Assembly: GCA_035310125.1 (NCBI GenBank)
Contig: DATGEP010000040.1
Coordinates: 1-15,520 of the forward strand
Reading direction: 5' to 3'
Length of the DNA: 15,520 nucleotides
From: DATGEP01 sp035310125
GTDB lineage: Bacteria; Chloroflexota; Ktedonobacteria; Ktedonobacterales; JADMIN01
Shown in pieces: positions 1-7,050 of the stretch (position 1 is its first letter; each line of letters opens with the position of its first letter). The notes below the pieces were generated by a model. The model saw nothing but the letters and a program-made list of their open reading frames with translations. It made no database searches and was not told where the DNA came from. Made by a program: the position numbers and the translations under genes.

Positions 1-81
1 GTTGGCGGTGAGGCATATGCGCGCCAAATGATCGCGCGCCTGCGGCGCGGTGGCTTTCTGGACAATAGCGGTGATGAATGA
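1..81 (+). CDS. C-terminal tail of an unidentified protein (5' truncated)
   Basis: Reading frame 1 is open from the left edge and stops at TGA 79-81, giving 26 residues ending in ARLRRGGFLDNSGDE. The composition (basic helix, then a short acidic tail) is compatible with a real C-terminus, and the gene would converge on purA. The fragment is too short to assign to a family. It could also be a chance open frame, because 26 codons is not significant in GC-rich DNA. Confidence 0.35.
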   Translation, partial: VGGEAYARQMIARLRRGGFLDNSGDE

Positions 82-226
82 GTTGGCTTATCGAATCGGG
101 ATGCGCCAAACATGTTCGGCACCGGCAGCGGGCGCTGCCAGGAAACGTCGTCGCAACGATGCCGATGAGTCCCCGAAGCAGCTCATCTAGGCGAGAGCTA
201 CCTGAGGACGTGTAGCGGGGATGATC
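82..226. other. Convergent intergenic spacer with small hairpins
   Basis: This 145-base gap lies between the rightward fragment and the end of leftward purA. It holds a perfect 6-bp hairpin GGCAGC-gggc-GCTGCC (124-139) and a looser pairing GATGAG (164-169) with CTCATC (182-187). Neither is followed by a T-run on either strand, so a classical intrinsic terminator is not demonstrated. Nothing else is recognised here. Confidence 0.4.
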
Positions 227-1513
227 CTACACCTCCACGTCGCGCAAGTGGATCGTCTGGCCCCGGCCCGGCCCGACCGACACCATCGCCAGCGGCGTCT
301 CCAACAGCTCTTCGACCCGCCGGAGATACGCGCGAGCCTTCTCCGGCAGCTCGTCCCAGGTGGCCGCGTCGCGGGTTGAGGCCATCCAGCCCGGCCACTC
401 CTCGTACACCGGCTCGCAGGCCGCCATCTCCGTCGGCGTAGTCGGCGGCGTCATGAGAACCTTCTCGCCCATGCGATACGACGTGCAGATCTTGATCGTC
501 GGCATGTCGTCGAGCACATCCAGTTTCATGATCGCCATGCTGTCGAACCCGTTGAGGCGCGCCACGAAGCGACCCACCACCGCGTCCAGCCAGCCGCAGC
601 GCCGTGGGCGGCCCGTCGTCGTGCCAAACTCGTGTCCCGCCTCGCGCAGCGCGTCTCCCTCGCCATTGAAAAGCTCCGTCGGCATCGGGCCGCTGCCGAC
701 TCGCGTGATGTACGCCTTGTACACGCCCAGCACATGCTGGATGCTGCGGGGCGGCAGACCCGCCCCGGTAGATGCGTTGCCGGCTACCGTCGAGGAGGAG
801 GTGACGAACGGATAGGTGCCGAAATCCACATCGAGCAGGGCGCCTTGCGCCCCTTCCAGCAGAATAGACTTGCGCTCCTTCAGCGCCTTCTGCAGCATCG
901 CTTCAGTATCCGTAATATACGGGCGAAGCTGTTGCGCATAGCCGACGTATTCCGTATGAATCTCTTCGAGCGATAGCGGCGGCTGGCCGTAAATCTGGGT
1001 GATCATGCGATTCTTCTGCGCCAGCACGGAGACGAGCTTGGCACGGAGCTGATCCACGTCCAACAGATCAGCCATGCGGATACCAACACGCGAATACTTG
1101 TCCACATACGCCGGACCGATACCGCGCATAACCGTGCCAATCTTCTCGATGCCTCGGCTTTCTTCTTCGAGACGGTCGAGCACGAAATGGTATGGCATGA
1201 CGACATGGGCGCGCTCGCTGATGCAGAGCCGGCGCAGGTCCACTCCCAGCTTGCGCAGGCTTTCCATCTCCGCCAGGAGGCCGCGTGGATCCACCACCAC
1301 GCCATTGCCGATAACGCACGTAACGCCCGGGTGCAGAATGCCGGCGGGCACCAGATGGAAGGCGAACTCGCTGTCACCATACACAACGCGATGCCCCGCA
1401 TTGCCGCCACCCTGGTAGCGCACGACATAGTCCGTACGGCTCGCCAGCTCGTCTATGATCTTACCTTTGCCCTCGTCACCCCATTGGGCGCCGACAATCG
1501 CCATCACGCTCAT
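227..1513 (-). CDS. purA: Adenylosuccinate synthetase (PurA)
   Basis: The 428-residue protein should catalyse the first committed step from IMP to AMP, joining aspartate to IMP with GTP hydrolysis in the cytoplasm. The N-terminal phosphate loop QWGDEGKGK (10-18), NAGH (38-41), GIGPAYVDKYSR (131-142), EGAQGALLD (220-228) and the aspartate-binding loop TTGRPRRCGWLD (299-310) are all visible, and the length is normal. The start chosen is ATG at 1513: AAGGGG lies 7 bases upstream, while the longer frame would begin at a TTG. It is the last gene of a leftward operon, 19 bases after the spermidine-synthase-like gene. Two positions look odd: the usual NAGHT reads NAGHR (Arg42), and the usual IGTTxRG reads IGTVMRG (Val128, Met129), replacing a threonine that contacts IMP in the E. 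coli enzyme. The family call is secure; full activity is less so. Confidence 0.96.
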   Translation of the reverse strand: MSVMAIVGAQWGDEGKGKIIDELASRTDYVVRYQGGGNAGHRVVYGDSEFAFHLVPAGILHPGVTCVIGNGVVVDPRGLLAEMESLRKLGVDLRRLCISERAHVVMPYHFVLDRLEEESRGIEKIGTVMRGIGPAYVDKYSRVGIRMADLLDVDQLRAKLVSVLAQKNRMITQIYGQPPLSLEEIHTEYVGYAQQLRPYITDTEAMLQKALKERKSILLEGAQGALLDVDFGTYPFVTSSSTVAGNASTGAGLPPRSIQHVLGVYKAYITRVGSGPMPTELFNGEGDALREAGHEFGTTTGRPRRCGWLDAVVGRFVARLNGFDSMAIMKLDVLDDMPTIKICTSYRMGEKVLMTPPTTPTEMAACEPVYEEWPGWMASTRDAATWDELPEKARAYLRRVEELLETPLAMVSVGPGRGQTIHLRDVEV

Positions 1514-1532
1514 TACCAAACCCCTTGGCCCT

Positions 1533-3212
1533 TTAACTACCTTGCTGGATATAGTTGAGTAAAAGCTGGTCGGTTAGCTGTTCGACGGGCGCCTGATCGT
1601 CGGTGAAGACGATGCCGCCTGACTGCGGGTGCGCCGCCTGCGCCACTGGCACGACTTCACTGGCGACGGCTCCCATAATGGGATCAGTGACGAGCTGTCC
1701 AAGATTCGCGCGGAACATGTCGAGCGAGGTTGGGGCCATCGTTGCCATAATCTCGGTATTGAACGTGTTCGGCACATTGAACATGTACACGCTCGGAAAT
1801 ACGGTCGCAAGCGTATTGACGAACGCCTGCGCCAAACGGTAATCGTGTGAGGTGTGTCCCGTATTGAGACACAGTACCCCCGTTGGCGACATGTGTGCCC
1901 GAATCTCCTGGAAGAACTCTTGCGTTGTCAGTTGGAACGGAATGTACGGCTGTTGAAAGGCATCTATCGCCACCACATCGTACGACTGATGCGTGATGCG
2001 CATGAATGCTCGCCCGTCACCAACGGTGACATGCAGATTCGGCTCCGTCATGCCAAAGTACTTGCGCCCAACCTGCACGATGGCCGGATCAATCTCGACA
2101 CCATCCACCTGCACGCCAGGATAGACGGCGGTGTATTGCCGCGCGATGGTACCGCCCGCCAGCCCAATGATCGCGACGCGCTTCACAGTGCGCGGCACCG
2201 GTCCAGCATTGAAATACGGCGCGGCCAGGAAATAGTCCCAGTACCATCCAGTGAGGAGCTGGTTCGGGTTGTAGATGGAGTGAATTGCGTGCCCTTCATT
2301 CAGAACCAGCTCCATCGTCCCGTTACGCTCCCGCACCACCTGGATGTAGTTGTAGAACGATTCCTGATCATAGATCAGTCCCGCCTGTGGCTTCAGCGGA
2401 CCCAGCGGCGCAACCTGCGGCAGCAGCAACGGCACCAGCAGAATCGCGCCGGGAATCGAGGCGAGCAGCCGGGGCCACGGCGCCAGACCCCACAACGACG
2501 CCGCCAGCAATGTTACACACACCGCAAGCAGCGTCCGGCGCACACCCCAGTTAGGAATCAGGAGCAGTACCGGCAGAAACGTGCCGACGATGCTGCCCGC
2601 CGTCGAGAGGGCATAAAGCCCACCAGCGTTGCGCCCCGCGTTCCCCACACGATCCACGCTCAGCCGTATAGCGAACGGCGAGACGACCCCCAACAGCGTA
2701 ACCGGAACGGAGAATAGTAAAATCACGGCCAACAGCGAGCCATAGAAGACGCTGGCATTCTGGGTGTCAAGACCGCTGACGGACCAGTTGAGCACTGGGC
2801 GGCTGATGAACGGAATCAGTCCGACCCAGAGGGCGGCGATAGTTGTGAGTGTGCAGAGCAGTCGCCGGTCGGGGAAGCGATCCGCGAGCCGCCCCCCCAC
2901 GAAATAGCCCGCCGAAAGATAGATGAGGATCAGGCCGATGAGATTGGCCCAGACAAACAGTGAGGTGCCAAAATAGGGAGCCAGCAGGCGCGACGCGCTC
3001 ATTTCCAGCGCCATCGAGCTCATGCCAGAAACGAACACCAGCGTGAGAAGCTGCCACCGGAACCGTGTCGCATTCCTCGCGCCTGCGCTCGCTACCCCAC
3101 CGCGCGCGGCGATTGTAGCGCCTGTGTCGCCGGCAACCGTCCCACCCTCTTCGCCAACAGGGACATCCATGCCTGCGGTCCGTCCCGCTCGCGCACCTGG
3201 GCTAAGTTGCAT
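1533..3212 (-). CDS. Fused MFS / spermidine-synthase-like membrane protein
   Basis: The 559-residue protein has a disordered Gly/Ala-rich N-terminus (1-50), about seven hydrophobic helices (roughly 53-77, 85-107, 117-137, 157-181, 197-220, 226-245, 250-268) and a cytosolic Rossmann methyltransferase-like domain (about 280-559). The cofactor region shows IIGLAGGT (348-355), VEIDP (372-376) and GDGRAFM (398-404). Where true spermidine synthases have an Asp-rich catalytic loop, this reads AIDAFQQPYIP (415-425), typical of fused SpeE-like proteins whose substrate is unknown, so polyamine synthesis should not be assumed. ATG 3212 is preceded by AAGGA about 8 bases upstream; Met15 is an alternative start. 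It begins 11 bases after the upstream PsbP-like gene and ends 19 bases before purA, so the three are probably cotranscribed. Confidence 0.88.
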   Translation of the reverse strand: MQLSPGARAGRTAGMDVPVGEEGGTVAGDTGATIAARGGVASAGARNATRFRWQLLTLVFVSGMSSMALEMSASRLLAPYFGTSLFVWANLIGLILIYLSAGYFVGGRLADRFPDRRLLCTLTTIAALWVGLIPFISRPVLNWSVSGLDTQNASVFYGSLLAVILLFSVPVTLLGVVSPFAIRLSVDRVGNAGRNAGGLYALSTAGSIVGTFLPVLLLIPNWGVRRTLLAVCVTLLAASLWGLAPWPRLLASIPGAILLVPLLLPQVAPLGPLKPQAGLIYDQESFYNYIQVVRERNGTMELVLNEGHAIHSIYNPNQLLTGWYWDYFLAAPYFNAGPVPRTVKRVAIIGLAGGTIARQYTAVYPGVQVDGVEIDPAIVQVGRKYFGMTEPNLHVTVGDGRAFMRITHQSYDVVAIDAFQQPYIPFQLTTQEFFQEIRAHMSPTGVLCLNTGHTSHDYRLAQAFVNTLATVFPSVYMFNVPNTFNTEIMATMAPTSLDMFRANLGQLVTDPIMGAVASEVVPVAQAAHPQSGGIVFTDDQAPVEQLTDQLLLNYIQQGS

Positions 3213-3223
3213 GAGAGCTGTCC

Positions 3224-4033
3224 TTATGGAGTAGGGAGGAGGAACTGAAAGCTGCTGAGCATCGGCTCGAAGAACCGTAGCGATCCGGTAGCAAAGCGGT
3301 CATCCACGGCATTCACATTGATGATATACGGTTTGCCCTTATAGACGGTGGCATACACCTGCACGCGAATGACGGAAGCATCTTGCGATAGGCGCGCGAT
3401 GCCACTCTGCCAGACCTGACCGCCGATCGTTTTCGCCGGAATGGGGCCGGTCTCGCGTTGCAGCGTTCCCGGCACGGTCGCAAGCCGGTCCATTTCATAC
3501 TGCACCCAGGCCGACGCGTCATCCGCATTGCCGGCTGATCCAGGCGTGATGCCGTCTCCTGGGACGAACACCTGCACTGTGTAGCTGCTCTGGTTGCCGC
3601 TTTCGTCAAACTCGACACCTGGCACATTCGGACTGACCGTCCAGTTGTCGGGATACTGCATGATGAAGCCGTTTGGCACATCGGTATAGACCTTGAAGCC
3701 CAGCATAGCGGTTGGGCTGGGAATGACCGTGGCAGTCGGCGAGGGTGTCACCGTGGGCGTCGGGTGTATCCTGGCGGTTGTACCGGCGCTTGAGCGGCCG
3801 GCATCGGTGAAGAGGATGAGCAGCGTTAAGACGATCACGAAACCCGCCAGTGTCGCCATAAGCGAGACGCGCCGGCGTTGGCGTGGCGCTGCGAGAAGCT
3901 CTCCCGACGGCAATGATGTCGCGGGCGGCTCAGAGATCGGTGCTGTATTGTCGTGTGGCAAAGGTGGCTGGCTACTTACAGTCATCTGCTCGTCGGTAAG
4001 GACCTCACTCTGTTCGCCGTTTCCGCTGCGCAT
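3224..4033 (-). CDS. Membrane-anchored PsbP-like domain protein, first gene of the purA operon
   Basis: The 269-residue protein has a hydrophilic cytoplasmic N-terminus (1-55, ending RQRRR), one transmembrane helix (about 57-76), a Thr/Pro linker (about 89-109, repeats of PTPT, PSPT) and an extracytoplasmic domain (about 112-269). The domain opens with a pattern resembling PsbP/Mog1-like folds (NGFIMQYPDNWTV, 121-133) and ends FFEPMLSSFQFLLPTP. This linker is typical of surface proteins in Chloroflexota. The anchor is a signal-anchor, not a lipobox. ATG 4033 has GGGGAG 6 bases upstream; Met17 is a weaker alternative start. It leads the leftward operon. The C-terminal half resembles the protein at 9719-10477 (IGGxxW, then FxPxLxSFQF), so the two look paralogous. 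Function is unknown; binding a ligand or stabilising an envelope complex is only a guess. Confidence 0.82.
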   Translation of the reverse strand: MRSGNGEQSEVLTDEQMTVSSQPPLPHDNTAPISEPPATSLPSGELLAAPRQRRRVSLMATLAGFVIVLTLLILFTDAGRSSAGTTARIHPTPTVTPSPTATVIPSPTAMLGFKVYTDVPNGFIMQYPDNWTVSPNVPGVEFDESGNQSSYTVQVFVPGDGITPGSAGNADDASAWVQYEMDRLATVPGTLQRETGPIPAKTIGGQVWQSGIARLSQDASVIRVQVYATVYKGKPYIINVNAVDDRFATGSLRFFEPMLSSFQFLLPTP

Positions 4034-4124
4034 CCCCTACTCCCCACTCTGCGGCGGTAAAGGCTGCACCCAGCAGCCTGATATCTACATGCTTATGTTG
4101 CTCGGCCCTAAATCTCGCGGCACC

Positions 4125-4130
4125 ATTATA
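4125..4130 (-). promoter_or_regulatory. Candidate -10 box of the leftward operon
   Basis: On the minus strand this reads TATAAT, a perfect sigma-70 -10 hexamer, with a predicted start near 4118 and a leader of about 85 bases before ATG 4033. No good -35 hexamer lies 16-18 bases upstream. The leader contains a perfect 7-bp hairpin (arms 4061-4067 and 4073-4079, 5-base loop), followed on the minus strand by only TTTA, so it is at best a weak attenuator. Confidence 0.45.
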
Positions 4131-4196
4131 CCGTATTCCGCCAGTGAGTCGCACACACTGGTTCATGTCACCTCTACAAGCGCCTACGCTCCGAGA

Positions 4197-4226
4197 TTGA
4201 CAGGCATTCGCGCCGCGGCATATCAT
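4197..4226 (+). promoter_or_regulatory. Sigma-70-type promoter for glyS
   Basis: A perfect TTGACA (4197-4202), an 18-base spacer and TATCAT (4221-4226, five of six matches) form a strong promoter, predicting a start near 4233. The -10 lies inside the palindrome CGGCAT-ATC-ATGCCG (4216-4230), which could also serve as an operator. No binding protein can be named from sequence alone. Confidence 0.6.
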
Positions 4227-4257
4227 GCCGTAGGATGAGAAACCGACGACTCGACGC

Positions 4258-4291
4258 GGAGGCGGGAGCAAAAGTCCTCCCGCCTCCTTTT
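4258..4291 (+). terminator. Terminator-like hairpin in the glyS leader (candidate attenuator)
   Basis: GGAGGCGGGAG (4258-4268) pairs perfectly with CTCCCGCCTCC (4277-4287) across an 8-base loop, followed by TTTTAT. It sits about 25 bases after the predicted transcription start and about 58 bases before the glyS start, and no gene ends nearby on the plus strand. This placement favours premature termination (attenuation) over an ordinary gene-end terminator. The trigger is unknown. Confidence 0.65.
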
Positions 4292-4348
4292 ATGTGTAGT
4301 CTGCCCCGCCGGCCGCCAGTCGGCAGGGGCCAGAAGGACGGAACACCG

Positions 4349-5695
4349 ATGGAGAAGCGTGCCAATCGAGAGACCGATCGCATGCAGGAGATCATTTCGC
4401 TGTGCAAGCGGCGCGGCTTTATCTTTCCCAGCAGCGAGATCTACGGCGGACTCAACGCCGTCTTCGATTACGGCCCCCTCGGTGTTGAATTCAAGAACAA
4501 CGTCAAGCGCGCCTGGTGGGATGCCTTGACCCGCATGCGTGACGATGTCGTCGGTCTCGACGCCAGCATCCTCATGGCGCGTAGAGTCTGGCAAGCTTCG
4601 GGCCACGAAGAAGTTTTCACCGATCCACTGGTAGACTGCACCAACTGCAAAGCCCGCTTCCGCGCCGACCACGTAGAGGAGATGAGCGGCGACCCCAACG
4701 TCTGCCCCAATTGCGGCATGCGCGGCACGCTCACGGAGCCGCGCAAGTTCAATCTCATGTTCAAGACATACGTCGGTCCCGTCGAAGAAGACGCCGGTCT
4801 CGTATACCTGCGCCCCGAAACCGCGCAAGGCATCTACGTCAACTTCGAGAATGTCCAGACGAGCATGCGCAAGCGACTGCCGTTTGGTATCGCCCAGATC
4901 GGCAAGGCGTTCCGCAACGAGATCAGTCCCGGCAACTTCATCTTCCGCATGCGCGAGTTCGAGCAGATGGAGATGCAGTACTTCATTGACCCCGACGACG
5001 AGGAGCGGTCCTTCGAATACTGGCGCCAGCAACGCTGGCAGTGGTATTTGCGTCTCGGCCTGAACCCTGACCACATCCGCTGGCATCCTCACGACAAAGA
5101 CGAGCTGGCCCACTACGCCCGTGCTGCCTACGACATCGAGTACGCCTTCCCCATCGGCTGGAAAGAGATGGAGGGCGTCCACGATCGCACGGATTGGGAC
5201 CTCCGCCGGCACTCCGAGTTCAGCGGCAAAGATCTGAGCTACTTCGATGACGCCACGAAGAAAAAATTCATCCCCTACATCATCGAAACGTCAGTCGGCG
5301 CCGACCGCTGCTCGCTGGCGTTCCTCTCTGAAGCCTACACCGAAGAACAGCTTGAGGGCGGCGACACACGCGTCGTGCTGCGCCTGCACAAGGCGCTCGC
5401 GCCGGTGAAAGCCGCCGTGATGCCGCTTTCGCGCAAAGAGCCGCTGGTGGCGCTGGCCCACGAAGTGCATGACTCGATTCGCACGCTCGGCCTCACGCAA
5501 TACGACGATACCGGCGGCAATATTGGCAAGCGCTACCGCCGTCAGGACGAGATCGGCACGCCCTACTGCATTACGGTGGACTTCCAGAGTGTGGAAGACC
5601 GGCAGGTGACAATCCGCGAGCGCGATAGCATGAGCCAGCGGCGCGTACCCATCGCGGAGTTGCACGCCCTCCTCGCCGCGGAGCTCGCTGGGTAG
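4349..5695 (+). CDS. glyS: Glycyl-tRNA synthetase, dimeric (alpha2) class II type
   Basis: The 448-residue cytoplasmic enzyme charges tRNA-Gly with glycine. It is the single-chain dimeric form found in archaea, eukaryotes and some bacteria, not the alpha/beta tetramer. The start region CKRRGFIFPSSEIYGGL (19-35), a zinc-binding insertion with CTNC (97-100) and CPNC (119-122), LRPETAQG (154-161), motif 2 FRNE (188-191) with REFEQMEM (202-209), and motif 3 SVGADRC (315-321) are all present. The C-terminal HGTP anticodon-binding domain follows (about 350-448). ATG 4349 is chosen because AAGGA lies 10 bases upstream and the family starts near here. The same frame is open back to an ATG at 4235, which would sit almost at the predicted transcription start and run through the leader hairpin. 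The gene is followed after 11 bases by the HEPN-like gene. The usual symbol for this form varies (glyQS or glyS). Confidence 0.96.
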   Translation: MEKRANRETDRMQEIISLCKRRGFIFPSSEIYGGLNAVFDYGPLGVEFKNNVKRAWWDALTRMRDDVVGLDASILMARRVWQASGHEEVFTDPLVDCTNCKARFRADHVEEMSGDPNVCPNCGMRGTLTEPRKFNLMFKTYVGPVEEDAGLVYLRPETAQGIYVNFENVQTSMRKRLPFGIAQIGKAFRNEISPGNFIFRMREFEQMEMQYFIDPDDEERSFEYWRQQRWQWYLRLGLNPDHIRWHPHDKDELAHYARAAYDIEYAFPIGWKEMEGVHDRTDWDLRRHSEFSGKDLSYFDDATKKKFIPYIIETSVGADRCSLAFLSEAYTEEQLEGGDTRVVLRLHKALAPVKAAVMPLSRKEPLVALAHEVHDSIRTLGLTQYDDTGGNIGKRYRRQDEIGTPYCITVDFQSVEDRQVTIRERDSMSQRRVPIAELHALLAAELAG

Positions 5696-5706
5696 GAGGC
5701 AGTACG

Positions 5707-6093
5707 ATGAGCGTTGATGAGGCGCTGGGGATCTATGCCGAGGCCGCGCAAGATCTGTCGAGCGCGGGACTGGCGCTGGCGGCGGGCAATCTCTACAACT
5801 GCGCCGACCTCTGCAATCAGGTCGCCGAGAAGATTTTGCAGGCGGTCTACGTGCTTGCTCACGACTCCCGCGCGCCCTACAATCACAATCTGCATACGCT
5901 GGGCGCGCTCGTCGGCGCCCCGCCGGAGATACTTGGCGACCTGGACGTGCTGAACCTCTACCACCCTGGCGCCTTCCTCGCCCATCGCACCGTCGAGCAG
6001 GCTGACGACGAGGTGGGCGGCGACACCGCCAGCGATCTAATCCAGCGAACGCGCCGCGTGCTCCGCTGGGCACGGCCGATGGTGTTAGGCTAA
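5707..6093 (+). CDS. HEPN-like small helical protein, coupled to glyS
   Basis: The 128-residue, mostly helical protein resembles HEPN domains in pattern: a helix with AGNLYNCADLCNQVAEKILQ (26-45), then APYNHNLHTL (56-65) where many HEPN proteins have a THDL-type motif, then a longer C-terminal helical part. R55 and H60 form an R-x4-H spacing as in catalytic HEPN RNases, but they lie in the THDL-like loop, so nuclease activity is uncertain. No MNT nucleotidyltransferase partner is adjacent, which argues against a classic HEPN/MNT toxin pair. AGGAGG overlaps the glyS stop codon and lies 7 bases before ATG 5707, so it is very likely cotranscribed and translationally coupled with glyS. The family call rests on pattern recognition only. 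Confidence 0.7.
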   Translation: MSVDEALGIYAEAAQDLSSAGLALAAGNLYNCADLCNQVAEKILQAVYVLAHDSRAPYNHNLHTLGALVGAPPEILGDLDVLNLYHPGAFLAHRTVEQADDEVGGDTASDLIQRTRRVLRWARPMVLG

Positions 6094-6171
6094 TGTGGTG
6101 GGACGCCATCACCATATCGCCTGCTCTGGAATATGGCTCGAAATGGCGTGTGGAGGCTGAAAGGAGGCGGT

Positions 6172-7050
6172 ATGAAAATTGTATCCCTGCTGCCCAGCGC
6201 AACCGAGATCCTCTGTGCGCTCGGCCTCGCTGACTCGCTGATGGCCGTCACCCATGAATGCGACTATCCCTCCGTCGTACTGGCCAAGCCGCATATTACG
6301 CGCAGCCGGCTGAAGCCGGATCTCTCCAGTAAAGACATTGACGAGGCCGTGCGCTCGCAGCTAGAAAGCGACGCCCACTCGCTCTACACCATTGACCGGA
6401 CGCTGCTGGCTCGCATCGCACCCGCCCTCATCATCACCCAGAAGCTCTGCGAGGTCTGCGCTGTCAGCTACGACGAAGTGCTCGACGCCGTCGAGGAGCT
6501 ACCGGACCAGCCCGAAGTGATGAATCTCGAGCCGATGAGTCTGGGTGAAGTCTTCGACGACATCCTTCGCGTAGGCGAAGCGACGGGGCGCCCGCGTGCG
6601 GCGCACATGCTCGTGCGGCAGTTCGAGGCGCGCGTGGAGGCTGTGCGCCAAACAGTGGCGCGAGCGAAGACCCGGCCCCGTGTGGGCTTCCTCGAATGGA
6701 TCGATCCACTCTTCTGCGGCGGCCACTGGAATCCCGAGCTCATAGAGCTTGCCGGTGGTGTAGATGAGCTGGGACGCCGTAATCAGCCGTCGGTGCGCAT
6801 CGAATGGGAGCAGGTGCGCGAGCTCGCCCCCGAGGTGCTGGTCATCTCATGCTGTGGCTTCTCGGCTGAGCGCGCCAGCGAAGACCTCGCACTCCTCGCG
6901 GACCAGCCGGGCTGGGAGGATCTGCCCGCCGTGCGTGCCGGTCGCGTCCACGTGGTAGATGGCGCGGCCTACTTCAGCCGGCCCGGTCCGCGTCTGGTGG
7001 ATAGCCTGGAGCTCCTGGCGCGGCTGGTACATCCAGCGCTCTTCGTATAA
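6172..7050 (+). CDS. COG0614/BtuF-like cobalamin-binding family protein without signal peptide
   Basis: The 292-residue protein belongs to the BtuF/FepB-type substrate-binding family; it opens MKIVSLLPSATEILCALGL and continues VTHECDYP (26-33). The chosen start has AAAGGAGG 4 bases upstream; the longer frame from 6133 adds 13 residues that do not resemble an export signal. With no signal peptide or lipobox, it is predicted to stay in the cytoplasm, unlike classical vitamin B12 or siderophore-binding proteins. Cysteines cluster at C15, C30, C93 and C96 (LCEVC), C182 (FCGGHW) and C227-C228 (SCCGF), which might bind a metal or cofactor. No permease or ATPase gene is adjacent, so an uptake role is not supported by context. 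It begins 78 bases after the HEPN-like gene and may share its transcript. Confidence 0.85.
   Translation: MKIVSLLPSATEILCALGLADSLMAVTHECDYPSVVLAKPHITRSRLKPDLSSKDIDEAVRSQLESDAHSLYTIDRTLLARIAPALIITQKLCEVCAVSYDEVLDAVEELPDQPEVMNLEPMSLGEVFDDILRVGEATGRPRAAHMLVRQFEARVEAVRQTVARAKTRPRVGFLEWIDPLFCGGHWNPELIELAGGVDELGRRNQPSVRIEWEQVRELAPEVLVISCCGFSAERASEDLALLADQPGWEDLPAVRAGRVHVVDGAAYFSRPGPRLVDSLELLARLVHPALFV

Larger units (their letters stand above)
4034..4348. other. Divergent regulatory region between the purA operon and glyS
   Basis: This 315-base gap contains no convincing gene. It holds a minus-strand -10 box (4125-4130), a hairpin in the leftward leader (4061-4079), a plus-strand promoter (4197-4226) and a terminator-like hairpin in the rightward leader (4258-4291). 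Just before the glyS ribosome-binding site, CTGCC and GGCAG segments within 4303-4328 could pair. No T-box signature resembling AGGGTGGnACCGCG was seen. Confidence 0.6.

Noticed and set aside
161..187. Hammerhead-ribozyme-like string CCGATGAGTCCCCGAAGC
   Set aside because: The invariant CUGAUGA core has a C in place of U, and the helices needed around it do not form convincingly.
1854..2717. Long plus-strand ORF (287 codons) opposite the spermidine-synthase-like gene
   Set aside because: It lies entirely antisense to a gene with clear motifs, its product is Arg/Gln/His-rich without recognisable domains, and such frames are common opposite GC-rich genes.
4234..4299. Glycine-rich leader peptide (GGA GGC GGG) for ribosome-mediated attenuation of glyS
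   Set aside because: In that frame a TAG precedes it at 4231-4233 and no ATG, GTG or TTG occurs before the glycine codons, so translation is not supported.
4034..4348. T-box riboswitch in front of glyS
   Set aside because: No specifier loop or AGGGTGGnACCGCG-like T-box sequence was found, and the predicted leader is too short before the terminator hairpin.
4223..5212. Long minus-strand ORF (329 codons) opposite glyS
   Set aside because: It is antisense to an unmistakable glycyl-tRNA synthetase and crosses the glyS promoter and leader; the composition is that of a codon-bias shadow.
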